64,000 bases of DNA from contig CAYSSJ010000005.1 in assembly GCA_964433675.1 (NCBI GenBank), forward strand, positions 1-64,000. The letters run 5' to 3'. The stretch's first letter is position 1. Each line of letters begins with the position of its first letter. Origin of the DNA: CAYSSJ01 sp964433675. GTDB lineage: Bacteria; Cloacimonadota; Cloacimonadia; Cloacimonadales; TCS61. A program made the position numbers and the translations under genes. Shown here piece by piece: positions 62,668 through 64,000 of this stretch. The notes under the pieces were generated by a model. The model saw only the letters and a program-made list of their open reading frames with translations. It did no database searches and had not been told where the DNA came from.

Positions 62668-64000
62668 ATGAGCAAGGGTTATTATCGTCATCCTACTGTA
62701 CATGGAGACCGAATAGTTTTCGTATCGGAGGATGATCTGTGGAGTGTGAGTATAGATAGTGGCAGAGCGGTGCGGCTGACAGCTAATGCCGGCGAGGTTA
62801 CGAGTCCGCATTTTTCGGAAGATGGTAAATTGTTGGCTTTTATTGGTCATGAAGAGGGACATTCGGAAGTTTATGTGATGCCCTCCGATGGCGGTAATGA
62901 GAAGCGGCTCACTTATCTGGGTGCACGAGTGAAAGTAGTTGGCTGGCACAAGGGTAAGATCATATTTTATAGTAATCATGGACAGCCTTTCAGACAGGAT
63001 TTTTGGCTCTATAGCATAGATCCTGAAGGAGGAGCGCCGGAGAAGCTACCCTATGGGTTGGCTACGGGTATCGGTTTCGGTGACAAAGGCGTGGTTTTGG
63101 GTAGGAATACGATGGACCTTGCCACATGGAAGCGATATCGTGGTGGAACTGCCGGTGAACTCTGGATAGACAAAGATGGCAGTGGAGAGTTTTGTAAATT
63201 AATAGAGCGGGAAGGTAACTATTCTCATCCTATGTGGATCGGTGATCGTATTTATTTCTTATCCGATATGGATGGAATTGGCAATCTCTATTCGCTGAAG
63301 CCGGATGGCACAGATCTGAAGAAGCTTAGTGATCAAAGGGAATACTATGTGCGTAATGCTACCACAGACGGTAAAAATATCGTCTATCACAGCGGCGCTG
63401 ATCTTTATGTTTACAATATCGAGAAAAAGAGGGAGAGACAGGTAGAGATAGAGTATCGCTCACCATTTATTCAGCGTAATCGCAAATTCGTCTCGCCCGA
63501 ACGTTATTTCCATGGCGGTGATGTGAATATAGGAGGCAGCAGACTTCTGGTAGAAGCTCGTGGTAAGGTATTCAATCTGGGCAACTGGGAAGGTGGTGTG
63601 GTCCAATGTGGTAGCCGGGACGGTATCCGATACAGGCTTCCCAGATGGTTGAACGATGGGAAAAGAATAATCACCGTCAGTGATGAAGGTGGTGAGGAGC
63701 ATCTCGAAGTTTATGAGGCGCACAAAAATGAGCTGCTGCAGAAGATTGAGAGCTCCCAATTCGGCAGAATCACCAATATGAATGTTTCACCCGAAAAAGA
63801 AGCTGATAAAATCCTGTTTACCAATCATAGAAACGAGCTCTATTGGATGAACATCAAAGAAGGTAAACCGCTGCTGATAGAACGCAATGAGTATTCCAGT
63901 ATGAGAGACGCTGCCTGGTCGCCGGATGGTAAATGGATTGCGTATAGTAATCATATTTCTCGTAAAGTGGGTATCATAAAACTGTATAATCTGAAAAAGC
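62668..64000 (+). CDS. Tricorn-type protease homologue, N-terminal part (cut by window end)
   Basis: An open frame of 444 codons runs off the window from ATG 62668 behind AGGAGGAG. The opening YYRHPTVHGDRIVFVSEDDLW is typical of tricorn proteases. It is followed by WD40-like beta-propeller blades (TSPHFSEDGKLLAFIG, SHPMWIGDRIYFLSDMDGIGNLY, DAAWSPDGKWIAYSNH). The catalytic PDZ and S41-like domains would lie beyond 64000. There is no obvious signal peptide at the N-terminus. It probably degrades peptides released by upstream proteases. Start 18 bases after the lipoprotein genes. Confidence 0.92.
   Translation, partial: MSKGYYRHPTVHGDRIVFVSEDDLWSVSIDSGRAVRLTANAGEVTSPHFSEDGKLLAFIGHEEGHSEVYVMPSDGGNEKRLTYLGARVKVVGWHKGKIIFYSNHGQPFRQDFWLYSIDPEGGAPEKLPYGLATGIGFGDKGVVLGRNTMDLATWKRYRGGTAGELWIDKDGSGEFCKLIEREGNYSHPMWIGDRIYFLSDMDGIGNLYSLKPDGTDLKKLSDQREYYVRNATTDGKNIVYHSGADLYVYNIEKKRERQVEIEYRSPFIQRNRKFVSPERYFHGGDVNIGGSRLLVEARGKVFNLGNWEGGVVQCGSRDGIRYRLPRWLNDGKRIITVSDEGGEEHLEVYEAHKNELLQKIESSQFGRITNMNVSPEKEADKILFTNHRNELYWMNIKEGKPLLIERNEYSSMRDAAWSPDGKWIAYSNHISRKVGIIKLYNLKK

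Overview
The window looks like a chromosomal contig from an uncultured Gram-negative bacterium of the Fibrobacterota-Chlorobiota-Bacteroidota neighbourhood; Cloacimonadota is my best guess. Pointers are several secreted proteins ending in a FlgD-like/type IX-style tail with an NPFNP motif, Omp85-type and lipoprotein genes, a promoter matching the Bacteroidota TTTG / TAnnTTTG pattern, a split methylmalonyl-CoA mutase next to a serine-palmitoyltransferase-like enzyme, and a tricorn-type protease. The taxonomic call is inference. No rRNA, CRISPR array or intact transposase was seen. One scaffold gap of exactly 100 N lies at 46938-47037.

Layout. 1-9540: three large secreted proteins (GLUG-repeat, right-handed beta-helix, beta-propeller-like), separated by about 1 kb of repeat-filled DNA. 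Two of them (618 and 7451) share a duplicated promoter/leader cassette. 9569-16473: a thiamine operon under a TPP riboswitch (thi4, thiE, thiC, thiM, a second thiE, thiL, tenA, thiD). It uses a His-type Thi4 instead of thiGHS. 16478-21974 (minus strand): coaBC, an SDR, an outer-membrane barrel, a DUF3108 protein, queA and birA, mostly overlapping. 22714-28046: a secreted Ntn hydrolase, the serine-palmitoyltransferase-like gene, methylmalonyl-CoA mutase large subunit and a secreted LolA-like protein. 28051-33482: rnhB, a PdxA-methyltransferase fusion, then a TIM-barrel gene, a Memo-like protein, a CNB-FHA protein and an AMMECR1 protein. 33523-33780: tRNA-Gly, -Cys and -Leu. 36986-46755: housekeeping genes (rpsO, pnp, ahcY, hflK, hflC, tadA) with two UDP-sugar dehydrogenases and a NusG paralogue, suggesting surface polysaccharide synthesis.

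46778-54694 is an accessory island beginning at tRNA-Ser(CGA). It opens with a tandem array of 159-bp units, each ending in a copy of the tRNA 3' end and each predicted to fold into consecutive hairpins. An ankyrin lipoprotein follows, then a restriction cluster on the minus strand: a nuclease-methyltransferase fusion, a specificity subunit, a HEPN-motif protein and a membrane-anchored Mrr-like nuclease. 55055-64000 returns to secreted proteins: a 1094-residue beta-helix protein, a decayed REP-associated transposase, three tandem GLUG lipoproteins with signs of recent sequence exchange, and the start of a tricorn protease homologue.

The most unusual non-coding feature is a family of intergenic loci (about 3158-4290, 6660-6960, 21990-22560, 36250-36900). 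They are built from blocks of degenerate 7-bp and 8-bp tandem units together with several hairpin families, in much the same order each time. I know of no named element that explains them. The tRNA-Ser array is the second strongest candidate for something undescribed.
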